Source: Capronia americana | Taxonomy: Eukaryota > Ascomycota > Eurotiomycetes > Chaetothyriales > Herpotrichiellaceae | Reading direction: 5' to 3' | NCBI GenBank assembly: GCA_016110215.1 | Contig: JADWQD010000013.1 | Coordinates: forward strand, 372,001 to 436,000 | Length of the DNA stretch: 64,000 bases | Shown here: positions 1 to 11,933 of the stretch, in pieces | How positions within the stretch are numbered: the first letter of the stretch is position 1 | Layout of the letters: every line of letters begins with the position of its first letter | Translations under genes and position numbers: made by a program | The notes under the pieces: generated by a model | Seen by the model: the letters and a program-made list of their open reading frames with translations, nothing else | What the model was told of the DNA's origin: nothing | Database searches by the model: none

Positions 1-20
1 GCCGTCACTCGAGCAGGTGT

Positions 21-1350
21 CTATTCATCATCTTCCTCGCTCTCACTCTCACTCTCACTCTCACTGTCAACCTCAAATTGTTCTTCTTCTTGTTCCTCCA
101 CTTCGACAGGATTAAGAGGCTCGGCGTCCTCCTCGTAACTGCCCAGCCCATACTCCAGCTCAGCTGCCCATTGATCATCCTCCCCCTCTTCCTCGTCAAA
201 GTCAGGATTCTCTAACTCCCAGAGAAGTCGTGCCTCGCTCTCGTGCACAAGCCGCAACGTCTCGCTGGCGGACAAGCCCATCGGGATGCCTGCCCGCCGC
301 AGGGACGAAACACGGACAGCCGAACGGTTGTTCGTGATGGACGGGAAGTTTCTTGAAACGTGTAGATCTCGCGGGTTTGGTCGCAGAGTTCGCTCTTTGA
401 TGGGTCTCCAGGTGATGGTCTTGACGCAGTACTCGTTTGTCCCCGGCTTGGTCTCGTCTCTCAACCAACGCTCGTCTTCCCATATCGAACTCCCACTCCA
501 GCAGCTCACCTTGAAATCTTCCGCGCTAGCAGACATGATCATTGCGTCCTGTCTCCTGAAATGCCAGTGCTTTACCATGTCGCTGGCGATCCGGTCCACC
601 TGGCCCTTCTTCCGCTGTAGGCTCTCGAGTTCGACGCACAGCTCCCTCAGACTGGCTGGGAAGCGGCACTCTCTCACCCAAGTCGAGTCGATGCGAAGCC
701 GGGCGTCATCCTCCCAGGACCACCAGTCATGGTGGCGGATCGTCACCGTGATCTTGCGCGGGAAGAAATGTCTCATCCGCAAGATCTTGCTCAGCTGGTC
801 GCCGGGTTCCAGGTAGCACAGCTGCGCGAAGATCCTCACGTGGGAGATTTCCACCTCCCCGTGAGCAGCAACGAGACGGTCGAGGAACGGCTGGAACTTC
901 GCCGCTGTCATGCGCTCTCGGTCATCTGGTCGCCGGCCCGCCCACGCCAGGTAGAAGGTGTGCGTGGCACTGACCCAGGGTCGGAACCAGTCTGCGAAAC
1001 GGTTTTGGGGTCAGCTGCAATGCCAGCATTGAATAGATGAAATATGAAACGCCACGCTAATCGTAGTTACGTTACGTAGGACCGTGCCCTTCCGCAGAGA
1101 TCGAGGACTTACTTTCCGTGTAGATGCGCTGGCATGTTCGAAGCAGAGCCGTGTCGGCCACCTGGGGAGCGGTGTAGCCCGGCCGCACGTAGGAGCTGTT
1201 ATTGTCCCAGAGTTTGGCGGGATTGTTGGACTCGTAGCAGTTGAGCGCGAACGTGCAGATCTTGTCACGCACTTCGCCAGGGAACGATGCGAACAGGCAA
1301 GATCCATGCTGGTCGTCGCGAGGATGCTGGAAGACGGTGATGTGATCCAT
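21..1350 (-). CDS. F-box-like / 2EXR-type fungal protein of unknown function
   Basis: Two exons, 1350-1113 and 991-21, give 402 aa. The donor is AAA|GTAAGT and the acceptor TTCGCAG|AC; joining restores the fungal motif RIYTENWFRPWVSATHTFYL. The N-terminus has an LP-x-E-x-R-like block (SFPGEVRDKICTFAL, residues about 20-35) as in fungal F-box/2EXR/DUF7730-type proteins, followed by the conserved RPGYTAPQVADTALLRTC stretch. The last 70 residues are very acidic and end in a Ser-Glu repeat encoded by a CTCTCA hexanucleotide run (about 42-66). An ATG at 1422 is in frame, but I chose 1350 because the conserved region begins just after it. An alternative acceptor at about 1015 would put a TGA in frame. 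Function unknown; a ubiquitin-ligase adaptor role would be a guess. Confidence 0.75.
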
Positions 1351-2129
1351 CTGGGCAGATTGGCACCCGCGCGCGGCCTGATTGATCTGTGCTGGGTTCA
1401 GAGTGGACGACCACACTTTCAAATTCGCGAGATGATGTCGCGGATACGGAGGATATTAATTACTACATAGTCAATCAAGCGGTAGAAAGGGAGGCAGAAC
1501 ATCCTGCTCAGGCTCAGGCTCAGGCACCTGCGGCATCCTGCCTAGAGAATGGACCACGTGTGGCCCCCATGGCAGCACGCCCCGACTAGATCTGCCAACA
1601 CAGCATTCCAATTCGTGTCGCGGGACTGGCTAAGGGAAGGCAGGCAAGCAGGCGAGCAGGGATCTTTGGTCTGGTCGGAGCACGACAAGGCTGTGCAGCA
1701 GCTCCCGTGAACGACGCTACCCCCCCATCGTCGGGCTTGCTCGACGCCGCTCTCTCATTGGCTCTGCGTCGACGTCCTTTGCGCCCATTGGAGGCGTAGT
1801 CAGTGTCCGGGTACATAAGCCACACTCTCTTCACTACGGAGCACGCATGTGACAGCAACAGGGATTGCAGTGCAATGCAATGCCATGCGGGCTCAAATCG
1901 TCATTTTCATTCTAGCATGCGACTCGTTCTATGATCTCTAGACCTATGCAGGGACCAAAACTCCAGCTCGATGGCTCTAGCAACGCGCCCCTGGAAATGC
2001 AGCATGTAGGAGCTTTGCCGGTGGAGACCGACCATAGCGGTGTGACTTGACCCCTCTGGCCTGAGCCAGTTCAGGTTGTCCCTCCAGGAGGAAATGTTAT
2101 CTCACTTCGTCAGATTCGAGATCTGCGTC
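1351..2129. other. Intergenic, nothing coding recognised
   Basis: This 779-bp gap lies between the start of the F-box-like gene and the 3' end of the Ca2+-ATPase gene. It holds a short CAGGCT repeat at about 1503-1527. Small frames across it look random. Confidence 0.6.
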
Positions 2130-5100
2130 TCAGTTGGCCTTCACTTTCCCGTTTGCCACGATGCCATTACCCTCCAGCGTGCTCGCCCTGCTCAAGGAGT
2201 AAGAGATACTAGCTCGTCGCTTCCTCTCGCTCTTGGAATTGACGAAGAGCGCTCTCTCCGCAGCTTTCAATGCCTCATCAATGAGGATCACGGGCGCTGA
2301 GATCCAGAGCACCGCGTACCACTCATCCCAGCCCAGCGCTTCAATGGAGAACACGCTTCTCAGGATCGGGGTGTACAAGATGGCGAAGTGAAGGATCATC
2401 GATAGGCAAATGGCGTAGATGAGCTTCATGTTCTTCCACAACGGCAATTGCAGGAGCGACTCGGACGAGGACAGGGCATTCATCGCGTTGAACATCTCTA
2501 TGACGACGAGGATCGAAAGCGAAACAGTCGATGCCGTCCGGGTTGGGACGGAGGAGGCCGAGAAGATCGCGCAGTCGACGCCGTCGAACAGTGGGTTGAC
2601 AGGCGAGCATTTGTGGAAGTTGCGGAGGTGGGAGAAGCTGAGCTGTGGTCCTTGAGAGTAGAGCATGAGGTACCATGCATATCCAAACACCGTCGCGGCT
2701 CCAACGTAGGTGCCAACCACCATGTATCTGAAGAACAGCCACCCAGAGACGAGCGGCTCGTCGCGCTTCCTCGGGGTGCGGCGCATGACGTCGTGGTCAG
2801 GGGGGTTAAACGACAGTGCTGTTGCCGGAAGTCCATCTGTGACGAGGTTCACCCAGAGGAGCTGCACGGGGATCAATGCCTCCGGGAGGCCCAGAGCGGC
2901 GGTGAGAAAGATGGAGACGACTTCGCCAATGTTGGATGAGATGAGGTACCGAATGAACTGTTGGGTGTTGCTGTAGATCGATCGCCCTTCCTCGATGGCT
3001 AGCTCGATTGTTGCGAAGTTGTCGTCTGCCAGGACCATATCGGCAGCCAACTTCGCGACATCGGTACCTGAGCCCATGGCGACGCCAATGTCCGACTTTT
3101 TCAGCGCCGGAGCATCGTTGACACCGTCGCCGGTCATGGCCACAACTTCACCGGCTGCTTGGAGCAAGTCGACGAGCTTAGATTTGTGGCTTGGTTCGAC
3201 GCGGGAGAAGAGCGAAGCAGTCTTCACCGCTTCCAGCTTCTCACTTTCGGAAAGAGAGTCGAATTGACGGCCAGTGTAGCTCTTGCCCGTAAGATCCTCG
3301 TCTTGGTAGAACACACCGATCTGTTTGCAGATTGTCTCTGCGGTATTCTGGTTGTCGCCGGTGATTACAATCACTCGGATCCCTGCTTCTCTGCATTTTC
3401 TGATCGAGTCGGCGACTTCTGGGCGAGGCGGATCGAGCATGCCCACAAGCCCGATCAGGGTCATCTTCTGTTCCAGCTGCACGTATTCCTTACTGCTCTT
3501 GGCGTTTTCGAGCAATTTGTTACCGCTGACGTTCTCGACGCTTGCGAGAGCGAGAACCCGCAGACCGCGACGGCCGTATTTGACCACTTCTTCACCGATC
3601 AGGCCTAGATGTTGCTTTGTGATGGGCACTCTATTCCCACTTGACCCGAGGACCACATGCGAACAGCGCTCAATGATGGATTCCGGGGCTCCCTTGACCA
3701 GCAACTTCTGGCTTTCACCAGTTCCGGCCAACACCGACATGCTCTTTCGATCTCTCGAAAACTCATACATGGCCTGCAGAGGGAGTCTGTCTTCGTAGTA
3801 CTTGCTGACAAAGTGAACTTTTTCACCGCCCGACAGACCGTTTCGAGTTTGGTTCACTGCAACGTCGTCGGTTCCGATCTTCTCGACCAGGACACGGAGA
3901 GCTCCCTCGGTCGGTTCGCCAATGATTGTGTAGGTATTGGACTTGGCATCATACGACAAGTGAGACTCATTGCAAAGCGCCAAAACTTCCGACATTTGTC
4001 TGAGCGTCTTCGATGTTACAGCTGCGTCTTTGAGAGCCTTGCCGTTCTGGACCAGATCACCCACAGGAGCAAACGTGGTCCCTTTGACCTCGATCTCGTC
4101 AAGATCGGTACCGGCTTCATTGAGATACACAATTTTCTCCACACTCATCTGGTTGGTTGTGAGCGTGCCGGTCTTGTCAGAGCAGATCACACTGCAGCTA
4201 CCCAAGGTCTCGACGGATGGTAGACTCCTTACGATGGCGTTCTTGGCTGCCATTTTCCGGGTCCCCAGCGCAAGGCAAGTGGTGATCACCACGGCAAGGC
4301 CTTCTGGGATCGCCGCAACACCTAGCGAGACGGCGATTTTCAGGTAATAGATTGCGCCCTTCGCCCAGCTCCCACCGTGCGAAGGATCGTTGAAATGTTG
4401 AATGTTGATCAGCCAGACCAGGATGCAGATGACCGTAATGACCTTTGCAAGAGTGTCACCGAAGTCGTTGAGTTTCTCCTTGAGGGGTGTGGGCTCTGAG
4501 ATTTGCGAAGTAATGCTCTCATGGATATCGCCAATGGCTGTGGAACTGCCCGTGAGAACCACGATGGCAGTAGCGTGTCCAGTCACGACAGTCGTTCCCG
4601 AGAATAGCATGTTGACCTGATCTTGCTTGACGGCTTGGGCATCCTTGATCGCCTTGCAATCCTTGCTCACGCTCTCGCTCTCGCCTGTGAGGATGGCCTG
4701 GTCAACGGCGAAACTATTGCTCTGGGTCGATAACAGCCGGCAGTCTGCTGGCACACGGTCCCCAATAGAGATTGTAACGATGTCTCCCGGCACCAGCTCG
4801 TCCGCTTTGATTTTCTGGACACGTCCATCTCGAATCACCTTGGCTTCGTTTGCGGAGTATTCCTGCAAGGCTGCGATAGCCTTCTCGGCGCTGCTCTCTT
4901 GCGTGACACCGACGATCGCATTGAGAATGAGGATTGTCAGGATCTTTCTCTCTGTCAGTCTTCGGCGGCACACATGGACATGTCTATTTAACGTACCACC
5001 ACTGGATCCACGAACGCAGTCCAATCATCTGACGCTTCGAATAGGGCTAAGACGAAAGATATGGCAGCCGAACCCAGCAATATCAGAACCAATTGATCCT

Positions 5101-5324
5101 TAAACTGCTCGAGCACCAGCTGCCACAGGGGCGTAGGCGGGTCTTCAGGGAGAGCTGAGTTGAACAGTCAGTGTCTTGCTTCGAACGCTCTTGCGCCTAC
5201 ACTCACAGTTGCTCCCGTATCTCGTTCTTGACTGCGCAACTTGCGCAGACGACAGACCGGCTGTTTCGGTGACATTGAAGTGACGGAGCACCTCCGAGGT
5301 CGAGTGTACATACGCTTGCTCCAT
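2130..5324 (-). CDS. nca-1: SERCA-type P-type Ca2+-transporting ATPase
   Basis: Exons 5324-5207, 5154-4997 and 4943-2130 give 1029 aa, normal for SERCA. It is a P2A ATPase that pumps cytosolic Ca2+ into the ER. Exon 1 carries the cation-ATPase N-domain (MEQAYVHSTSEVLRHFNV). Exon 2 completes YGSNSLPEDPPTPLW and the first membrane segments and ends in FVDPVV, which joins to ILTILILNAIVG in exon 3. Visible signatures are TGES in the actuator domain, PEGLAVV (Ca2+-site Glu about 306, membrane helix 4), phosphorylation site DKTGTLTT with Asp348, and the TGDGVNDAPALKKSDIG hinge. The C-terminus is cytosolic and serine/arginine-rich, with no ER retrieval signal that I recognise. It shares a 913-bp divergent promoter region with the 14-3-3 gene. 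The symbol follows the Neurospora SERCA gene; identity at family level is firm. Confidence 0.97.
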
Positions 5325-6237
5325 GTTGGAATTCTCAAAGAAGCGGACGACTATGGGAGAGAAAGGAAATCTGGGAATCTGCGACGCGAGCTTGATAGAT
5401 CCATGCACCACGACCAGTTCTTAGTTTATTCCAAAGGTGAATTCCCCGAGACGTATTGAAAATCTATTCTAATACTACAGCGCGGCAAAAGAGTGACTGG
5501 ATTTTGCAGTGAAAGAAACTCACTCATGCCCCACGTGTTTCGCGGAGAATTGGACACGGTGGACTTTAATGAGATCTGTGTTTATCGAAAATTCCAGATG
5601 GTGCCGAAGCGCAGCCGAGCCGGAAGACGTCAATCGGTGTTCAACCGACTGCGAGGACGCCGCCAGGCGCTACTAGGTACTCGTGGTACTCGTACACCGA
5701 GGAGTAATCGCATCTGCGACCAATCTGTGTCAGCGCTCTAGATTCGATTCGATTCCAGTACGAAGCAAGACATCAGGTAGTGACATGGAATCCACAGCCG
5801 CAAACGAGAGCGCGATACGGAGTAAGCTCTGTGGCTTTCTATCAAGCAATCGTAGGTCTTAAAACATGACCAGTGCTCCATACTGCAGAGCAAACAGTCA
5901 TTGGACAAAACGTAGAAAAACAAACAACCAAAGCTGAAGCAGGGCCAAAGGTGGTGCAGAGTTTCAGGTTGCGCTGGTCTCAAACAATTCTTAAGCTGGC
6001 AGCAGCGACCGGTTTAGGTTAGGCCAAAGTGACTTCAGGTTGCTCTAGCCCTTGACTGCCTTACTCACAGCGCTGCGCTCTCACAAACCCGCACCCGTCC
6101 CCAATCTCCCATCACCAGACATTCAGATTCCCCTTCGATTTCCATCGTCAACCTCTCATTCTTTTCCCGTGTCCGCTCCCTCAAGATCCATCAACAACAT
6201 CCTTTCCCTATCCCAATCATCATCCTAATCCCTCACA
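5325..6237. promoter_or_regulatory. Divergent promoter region, SERCA / 14-3-3
   Basis: This region separates two divergently transcribed housekeeping genes. The last 170 bases before the 14-3-3 start (about 6065-6237) are strongly pyrimidine-rich, as in 5' UTRs of highly expressed filamentous-fungal genes, and lead into a good start context (CACAATGGC). A TACGGAGTA motif sits at 5816-5824. The promoter function is inferred from position. Confidence 0.5.
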
Positions 6238-7378
6238 ATGGCTACAGACGTAAGTGCTATCCCCGCCTCGAGGTTCGGTCTCAGCTCGTGCCTGTCCGAC
6301 CTCATCATCGAACTCTTCCTTGATAAGACATTGTGCTGACTCGATTGCGACTTGTAGCGCGAAAGGTATGGCTGCCTATCCAGGCCCTCGGAATCCGCAA
6401 CGACTGACAATCTACCAGCAAAACCTTTCTCGCCAGGCTCTGCGAGCAGGCTGAGCGCTACGATGAGATGGTCAACTACATGAAAGAGGTTGCCAACGTA
6501 CGTCTGCAGTTCTGATGATAGTCTCGCAATCAATCCATCTGACACGTCCTAGATGGGCGGTGAGCTGTCTGTTGACGAGCGAAACCTCCTCTCGGTGGCC
6601 TACAAGAACGTTGTCGGAACTAGGCGTGCGTCCTGGAGGATCATCTCTTCCATTGAGCAGAAAGAGGAATCCAAGGGCTCCGACAAGCATGTCGCTACCA
6701 TCCGCGAGTACCGCCAAAAGATCGAGACCGAGCTCGAGAAGGTCTGTCAAGATGTCCTTGACGTCCTGGACCAAGCCCTTATCCCAAAGGCCGAATCTGG
6801 GGAGTCAAAGGTGTTCTATCACAAGATGTGCGTATCTCTTTTCATCGTGGAGAGCTAGGGCAAATCTGATACCCTCAACAGGAAAGGCGACTACCACCGA
6901 TACCTCGCTGAGTTCGCGTCTGGTGAGAAGCGTAAGGTTGCAGCTACTGCCGCCCACGAGGCCTACAAGGTATGACAGTCGCACTCCGCAAAGAGTATCA
7001 GCGCTGACTCCACTTTAGAATGCCACGGATGTCGCACAGACTGAACTCACTCCCACCCACCCTATCCGCCTCGGTCTCGCTCTCAACTTCAGCGTCTTCT
7101 ACTACGAAATCCTCAACTCGCCTGATCGCGCCTGCCATCTTGCTAAGCAAGCCTTCGACGACGCCATCGCCGAGCTCGACTCGCTCTCCGAGGAATCATA
7201 CCGGGACAGCACGCTTATCATGCAGTTGCTCAGAGACAACTTGACATTGTGGACGTCGTCTGATGGTGGTGAGGGTGAAGCTGGCCCAGCTGGTGAAGCC
7301 TCCAAGGAGGAGAAGCCTGCAGAGTCCGATGCCACTGCTGAGGCTGCAGAGAAGACCGAGGCCACTCCTGCTTCTTAA
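6238..7378 (+). CDS. bmh1: 14-3-3 family protein
   Basis: Six exons: 6238-6249, 6358-6365, 6419-6497, 6553-6827, 6882-6969 and 7019-7378, giving 273 aa. 14-3-3 dimers bind phosphoserine/threonine clients in signalling, the cell cycle and metabolism. Family hallmarks are RNLLSVAYKNVVGTRRASWR (signature 1), the KMKGDYHRYLAEF helix created by the exon 4/5 junction, and near the C-terminus DDAIAELDSLSEESYRDSTL (signature 2) followed by LLRDNLTLW. The tail is variable and acidic (GEAGPAGEASKEEKPAESD) as in fungal homologues. Exon 2 is only 8 nt (CGCGAAAG) and encodes Arg-Glu plus part of Ser; skipping it would shift the frame. The other introns are 53-108 nt. The gene is divergent from the SERCA gene. 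Confidence 0.96.
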
Positions 7379-8364
7379 GAGACGGCAACCAGGCAGTTGT
7401 GCACCTCTTACGCCTTTTGTCATCTTGCTTACAACCGCCTCATGTTTTGATGGCAGGATATTGCTCAACTGGCAGTGCATCAGCATGGCTTGAAACGAGC
7501 ACGGATTCTAGGTACTGCACTGGTGGTGAGAAGCGATTTGTGCAACAGGGACAGATACAGCAGAGAGGACTACGAAGAAGGCCCTCGATACGGACCACTA
7601 CCTATTCCCCACCTATGTCGAATGCGATCCCAAGGCATACATTGATTTCTTCTTTTTTTGTCTCCTACGATACCACATAGCTTAGCTCAGGTGGACTGAT
7701 GAGTGGAGTTAGCAAGCGTGCGCGGGAACGGTCCACAATCACAGTTTGACAACTGAGATGGATTCTCAGGTCACTCGGTCAGTCATTTCCACACTCTTTA
7801 CCCACGACTTCTTCCCATTTTCCTTGCCCACCCAAGATTCTGCGAACATGTGACATGAGTGGCGTCTGCCTTGGCAAGCGAAACCGTTTTCAGCACTCGA
7901 ATCAGAGTTCGTTGGCATTGATTTGATGGCCAAGTCATGACTTCATCTCCGGCTACCTTCCGATTTCCCATCAACATGACGAGGACGTCCTACGAATACG
8001 TGATGAGGAACTCAAATCCGATCGTCGGAATTTGCCTGAGTCGAGTGGTTGGTGATTTCTCTCCCCTGAGCAAGTGCACTTTTGCCCAACTCGCGCTACG
8101 TCATGCGGCACCTGGTGCTCTTGCCTTCCCTTAACCTCGACCGAATAAATGAATTGAACTTCGTATGAAATGAAACCCTCATAAGATCTCTCTGTCATTC
8201 TCGCTGGCGCTCTTCATTACCGCTATCGACTACTACTGCTGAAAGCTTCAGAAACAACCTTTGGTCGCAAAAGCCAGATCGTACCAAGTACATTGACGGG
8301 CATTTAGCTGGGCGCCATCAGACACCTCACGGATCTTCTGTTAGTTGATCGATCCAAAGCGATA
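7379..8364. other. Intergenic, nothing coding recognised
   Basis: This 986-bp gap holds the 3' UTR of the 14-3-3 gene and the upstream region of the next small gene. I recognise no conserved protein, RNA or repeat. Confidence 0.6.
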
Positions 8365-8727
8365 ATGTCTACTACTCGCTACATAACCGTTGGTGCGGTA
8401 ACATTCGGTGCCCTTCTCTATATCTGGCCCAAAGCATCACCAGGGGTCCCCGGCGCCCCAACCGCCGGCCAGGGTCTGAAAACTACAGCTGTTGAGAATG
8501 TCGAGAAAGCGTATGGAAGAGGCGGTGCTACTTCGACTCACACCAAGGCGTATGGAGGCACCATACAAGGAGAGAAGAACGACGGACCGATGAGGGAGGG
8601 TGGCTCCACTGGCAACCCCAACGCTTACGAGCAAGAAGGTATCGGAGGCGACCAGCGAGCGCATTCTCCCAGCAAACCAGAGCGAGCGTGGAACAAGACC
8701 ATGTATGGCAGTGAGAAAGGAAAATGA
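8365..8727 (+). CDS. Small fungal protein with N-terminal membrane segment
   Basis: A single exon encodes 120 aa. The N-terminus (residues 5-22, YITVGAVTFGALLYIWP) is one hydrophobic stretch, which could be a signal anchor or a mitochondrial targeting or inner-membrane segment. The rest is hydrophilic, Gly/Ser/Lys-rich and probably disordered, with aromatic spots such as KAYGRGG, KAYGGT and AWNKTMYG. I do not recognise a named domain. The frame is credible because the ATG lies in a reasonable context and composition is uniform from start to stop, but no function can be assigned. Confidence 0.6.
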   Translation: MSTTRYITVGAVTFGALLYIWPKASPGVPGAPTAGQGLKTTAVENVEKAYGRGGATSTHTKAYGGTIQGEKNDGPMREGGSTGNPNAYEQEGIGGDQRAHSPSKPERAWNKTMYGSEKGK

Positions 8728-9433
8728 GGAGGGGACGCACCATTTGTGCATGGAACACACATGCGTACCCAGCAGTTGAAGGCACGGCGTCCAAAAGCCA
8801 GTGAGATCACCCTCAGATTGAGGAGTGCAGACCATTATTACCACCAATGAGGGCTATATGCCCCTCAAGCTCAATGCATTGTACATAGCTCTTCCGCACG
8901 GCGTCGTCTTGCCAGGATCGGGTAAGGTGTAAAGGTGGATGAGGTGGATACAAGATTCTGCTTCAGCCACCCTCTCGTTTCATAAAAGACGACTGGATTC
9001 TTGTGAAAGTGGCTTGCAGTATGGTGCATTCAGCGACCGTAATAATACTGTCGATATATCTCCTCGTGCCTTTTGAGTCACTTGGTGCGTACCACGGACT
9101 TTACGGAATACTGCATAGTCAAAGACTCTAAAAGATTGGCTACCGCCATGCCTTGTAACTGTAGGTGGCTTGTTCTGGCCTCGGGAGCCTGAATCGAGAA
9201 CCGCGGGGAACAGACTCGCTTGCGGTTGCGTTCCCCAGACTTGCGCTACATTTCTGTCTCCAGGCAAACCTTGTCGCCGACGCTCGGGCTTGCAGCGAGG
9301 TGAAGAGTAGCGAAGAATACATCTCTCCAGGCTGGTAATATGCTGTAGAGAGCCATGATTCCAGCAACACGATAGCATAGTGAGACGCCCCACTGTCGCA
9401 TTCACCAGTCAGCATCCACAACCGGAGCTAAGC
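8728..9433. other. Intergenic, nothing coding recognised
   Basis: This 706-bp region is the 3' flank of the small membrane protein gene and the promoter side of the MFS transporter. No structure stands out. Confidence 0.6.
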
Positions 9434-11245
9434 ATGGCTCTTGGAATCCTGGAACCCAAGGTCGAACACGTCCCGGGGACCGTCTACGTGTATGAGGGCG
9501 AGCAGCGACGTGCTGAGCTCCTCGAGAATGCTCAGCATCTGAAGAAGGACAAGAACGGTCGAATCATCCTGGTGCCTCAGCCCTCGAATGACCCGAATGA
9601 TCCCTTGGTTTGTCTCCCGCCGCAATGCTACAAGGCCCCGACACTGACGCAGTTGGCAGAACTGGCCTCTTTGGCAACGCGATGTGATCCTCGGCATCCT
9701 CTGCTTCGTCTCCTGTCTTGCGACTACAGCATCTCCTTTACTGGCGGCCGATTCAGTTACCCTTGCCATCGTGTTTAAGCGGACATTCCAAGATGCTGCT
9801 CTGCTTACAGCCTACCACCTCTGCGGCGTGTGCGTAGCAGGATGGCTTTTTGTCGCATCGGCAAGAGTATGGGGCAAACGGCATCTGTTCCTCTTCGGCG
9901 CACTGCTCATGATTGCAAGCTCGGCTTGGGGTGGCTCCGAACATGTTCGTCATAATTACACCAGCCTGCTCTGGAGCCGCGTCTTTCAGGGCGTTGCCCT
10001 TGCACCGTTCGAGGCTCTCGTCAATGCCTGCGTGGGTGATTTATACTACGTCCACGAGCGCGGTATCCGAATGGCTATCACGAACACCTGTCTGTTCGGA
10101 GGAGCATTTCTGACCCCTGTCTTTGTGGGAATGATCTCTGCTCATATGGGCTGGCAGTGGAGCGTAAGTCTATCTTCTGAAACCTTGGAGGACTGGGTGA
10201 TGGCCGAGACACCCGCAGTCAACGTACAAGGCCATCATCGAGCGAATGGTTACTAACCAAGCACGATCAGTTCTTCTTCCTCGCGATTTTCATGGCACTC
10301 GGTTTTCTGCTTCTGTTCTTCTTCGTGCCTGAGACGGCTTATCGACGCGCACATTCACTCGACCTCGATCTACTTGCTGAAGGTGACTCTTCGTCAGAGG
10401 CCCTTGGCCCAGCTCAAACATCGATCGCCAAGGATGAAGAGAAGCCTTTGGACTCCCAACGAGTGACCGAAAGCGGCCCTCCAAAGGATTCCTATCTGAA
10501 AAGGCTTATGCCTTTCAATGGCCGCAAGACCGAGGAGTCCTTCTTCAAGCTCCTGTTTCGGCCTTTCCCACTCTTCTTGCACCCAGCGGTGCTTTGGGCC
10601 TGCTTGATTCAAGGCGTGATTATCGGCTGGACCGTCATGGTGGGGGTGATATTGTCCCTCATCTTCTTGGGTCCGCCTCTATTTTTCAATGAGGAGAAAG
10701 CCGGCAAAATGTACACCAGCGCCTTCATCGGCAGCATACTTGGCCTCTTCGGCGCAGGCATCTACAGCGAAGTGGTCACGAGGTTCCTGACCAGACTTAA
10801 CAAGGGGAAATACGAGCCGGAGTTCCGCATCCTGTTGGTTATTCCAACCTTGGTTTTCTCATGCATTGGCCTGTATGGCTTCGGCATCACGGCGAACGAC
10901 GTGGCACGATATGGCTGGATCGTTCCTGAGGTCTTCCTCGCATTCATCATCATCAGCATGGTCATGGGCTCGATAGCATCGGCGCAATACCTGCTTGACG
11001 CTCACCGCGACATCGCTGTGGAGGCATTCACGAACCTCATCATTTTCAAGAACATCTTCTCCTTCATCCTGGCCTATCACGCTTACAATTGGGTCTTTGC
11101 GATCCGAATCAACCACCTCTTCATAATATTCGGCAGCATCGAGATCGCGGTCTGTGTGCTCAGCCTACCAATGTACATCTTTGGCAAGAGAAACCGCGAG
11201 TTTTTCCACCGGCACGACCTACTGAAAATGACAAGGCTGCGATAG
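9434..11245 (+). CDS. MFS transporter, DHA1-like drug:H+ antiporter family
   Basis: Exons 9434-9607, 9660-10163 and 10271-11245 give 550 aa. The 52-nt first intron joins DPNDPL to NWPLWQRDVIL, recreating the NDPLNWP motif that precedes helix 1 in fungal DHA1-like transporters; the second joins GWQWS to FFFLAIF. Hydrophobic helices are arranged as six plus six around a cytosolic loop (about residues 260-315, ending near KRLMPFNGRKTEESFF). The loop between helices 2 and 3 carries a weak version of the MFS signature (ARVWGKRHLFL). The PETAYRR stretch at the start of the central loop is also typical. Substrate unknown. The gene stands alone, without a biosynthetic cluster that would suggest a cargo. 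The ATG at 9434 begins just before the conserved cytosolic tail. Confidence 0.9.
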
Positions 11246-11933
11246 AGCTTGTCGCGCTCATGTGTTGTATGACTGTCACGCCTATATAGAATACCCACTG
11301 CATAGTAGTAATCTGTCCACGGTCAATCTGTGTCGATCTTAATCACCCATGCCAGACAAGGGCTCCTTTTCCTCCACAATTCTCGCTTAACCCCAGCAAG
11401 CTTTTGGCTTCGGAACAGGTCGCTATCACCGGGGCGGCGTGTGGCCGGGGACTCCCTGCCGTTTTGCCTGTTCCAGCTTGAACAGTAGACAACAACTGGC
11501 TGGAGACTCAGGAACAGCACACGCCTCCTGTCGTTCTCGCTTTGCCACTTTTCAATCTCATGCTGCCAATGGGTTTATGTGATGCAATCAATGTAGCGCG
11601 CGTATCACCTTGAAGCGCGTTGCTTTTCGCTGAAACCGCTTGGGCCGGCGTGGCGTCCAAACCGCCCGCGCTCGGAAATTAAGAGGTCGGGTCTGTGTTG
11701 GCGGCGACGATCTCAGGAGAAGCGACTTGAACCTGTCCTTTTTGCATCAGTGCGCGGAAGGAATTCGAAACGATCGACACAACAATCCTTTTCAGTGTGC
11801 GGTTTTTGCATCGAAATACGTGTCCGTGTTTGTGTTGCGACCTGGGCGACAATTGAGCGACTGATTCTAGCGACATGCCGAGGAGCAGCATCGGCAGTCG
11901 ACAACGTCCCATTCGCGACAGAAGACCACAGAC
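11246..11933. other. Intergenic, nothing coding recognised
   Basis: This 688-bp gap lies between the MFS and HET genes. Frames here are short and unlike known families. Confidence 0.6.

Noticed and set aside
2448..4347. Several 100-190 codon plus-strand frames opposite the SERCA gene
   Set aside because: They are antisense shadows of a fully conserved ATPase coding exon.
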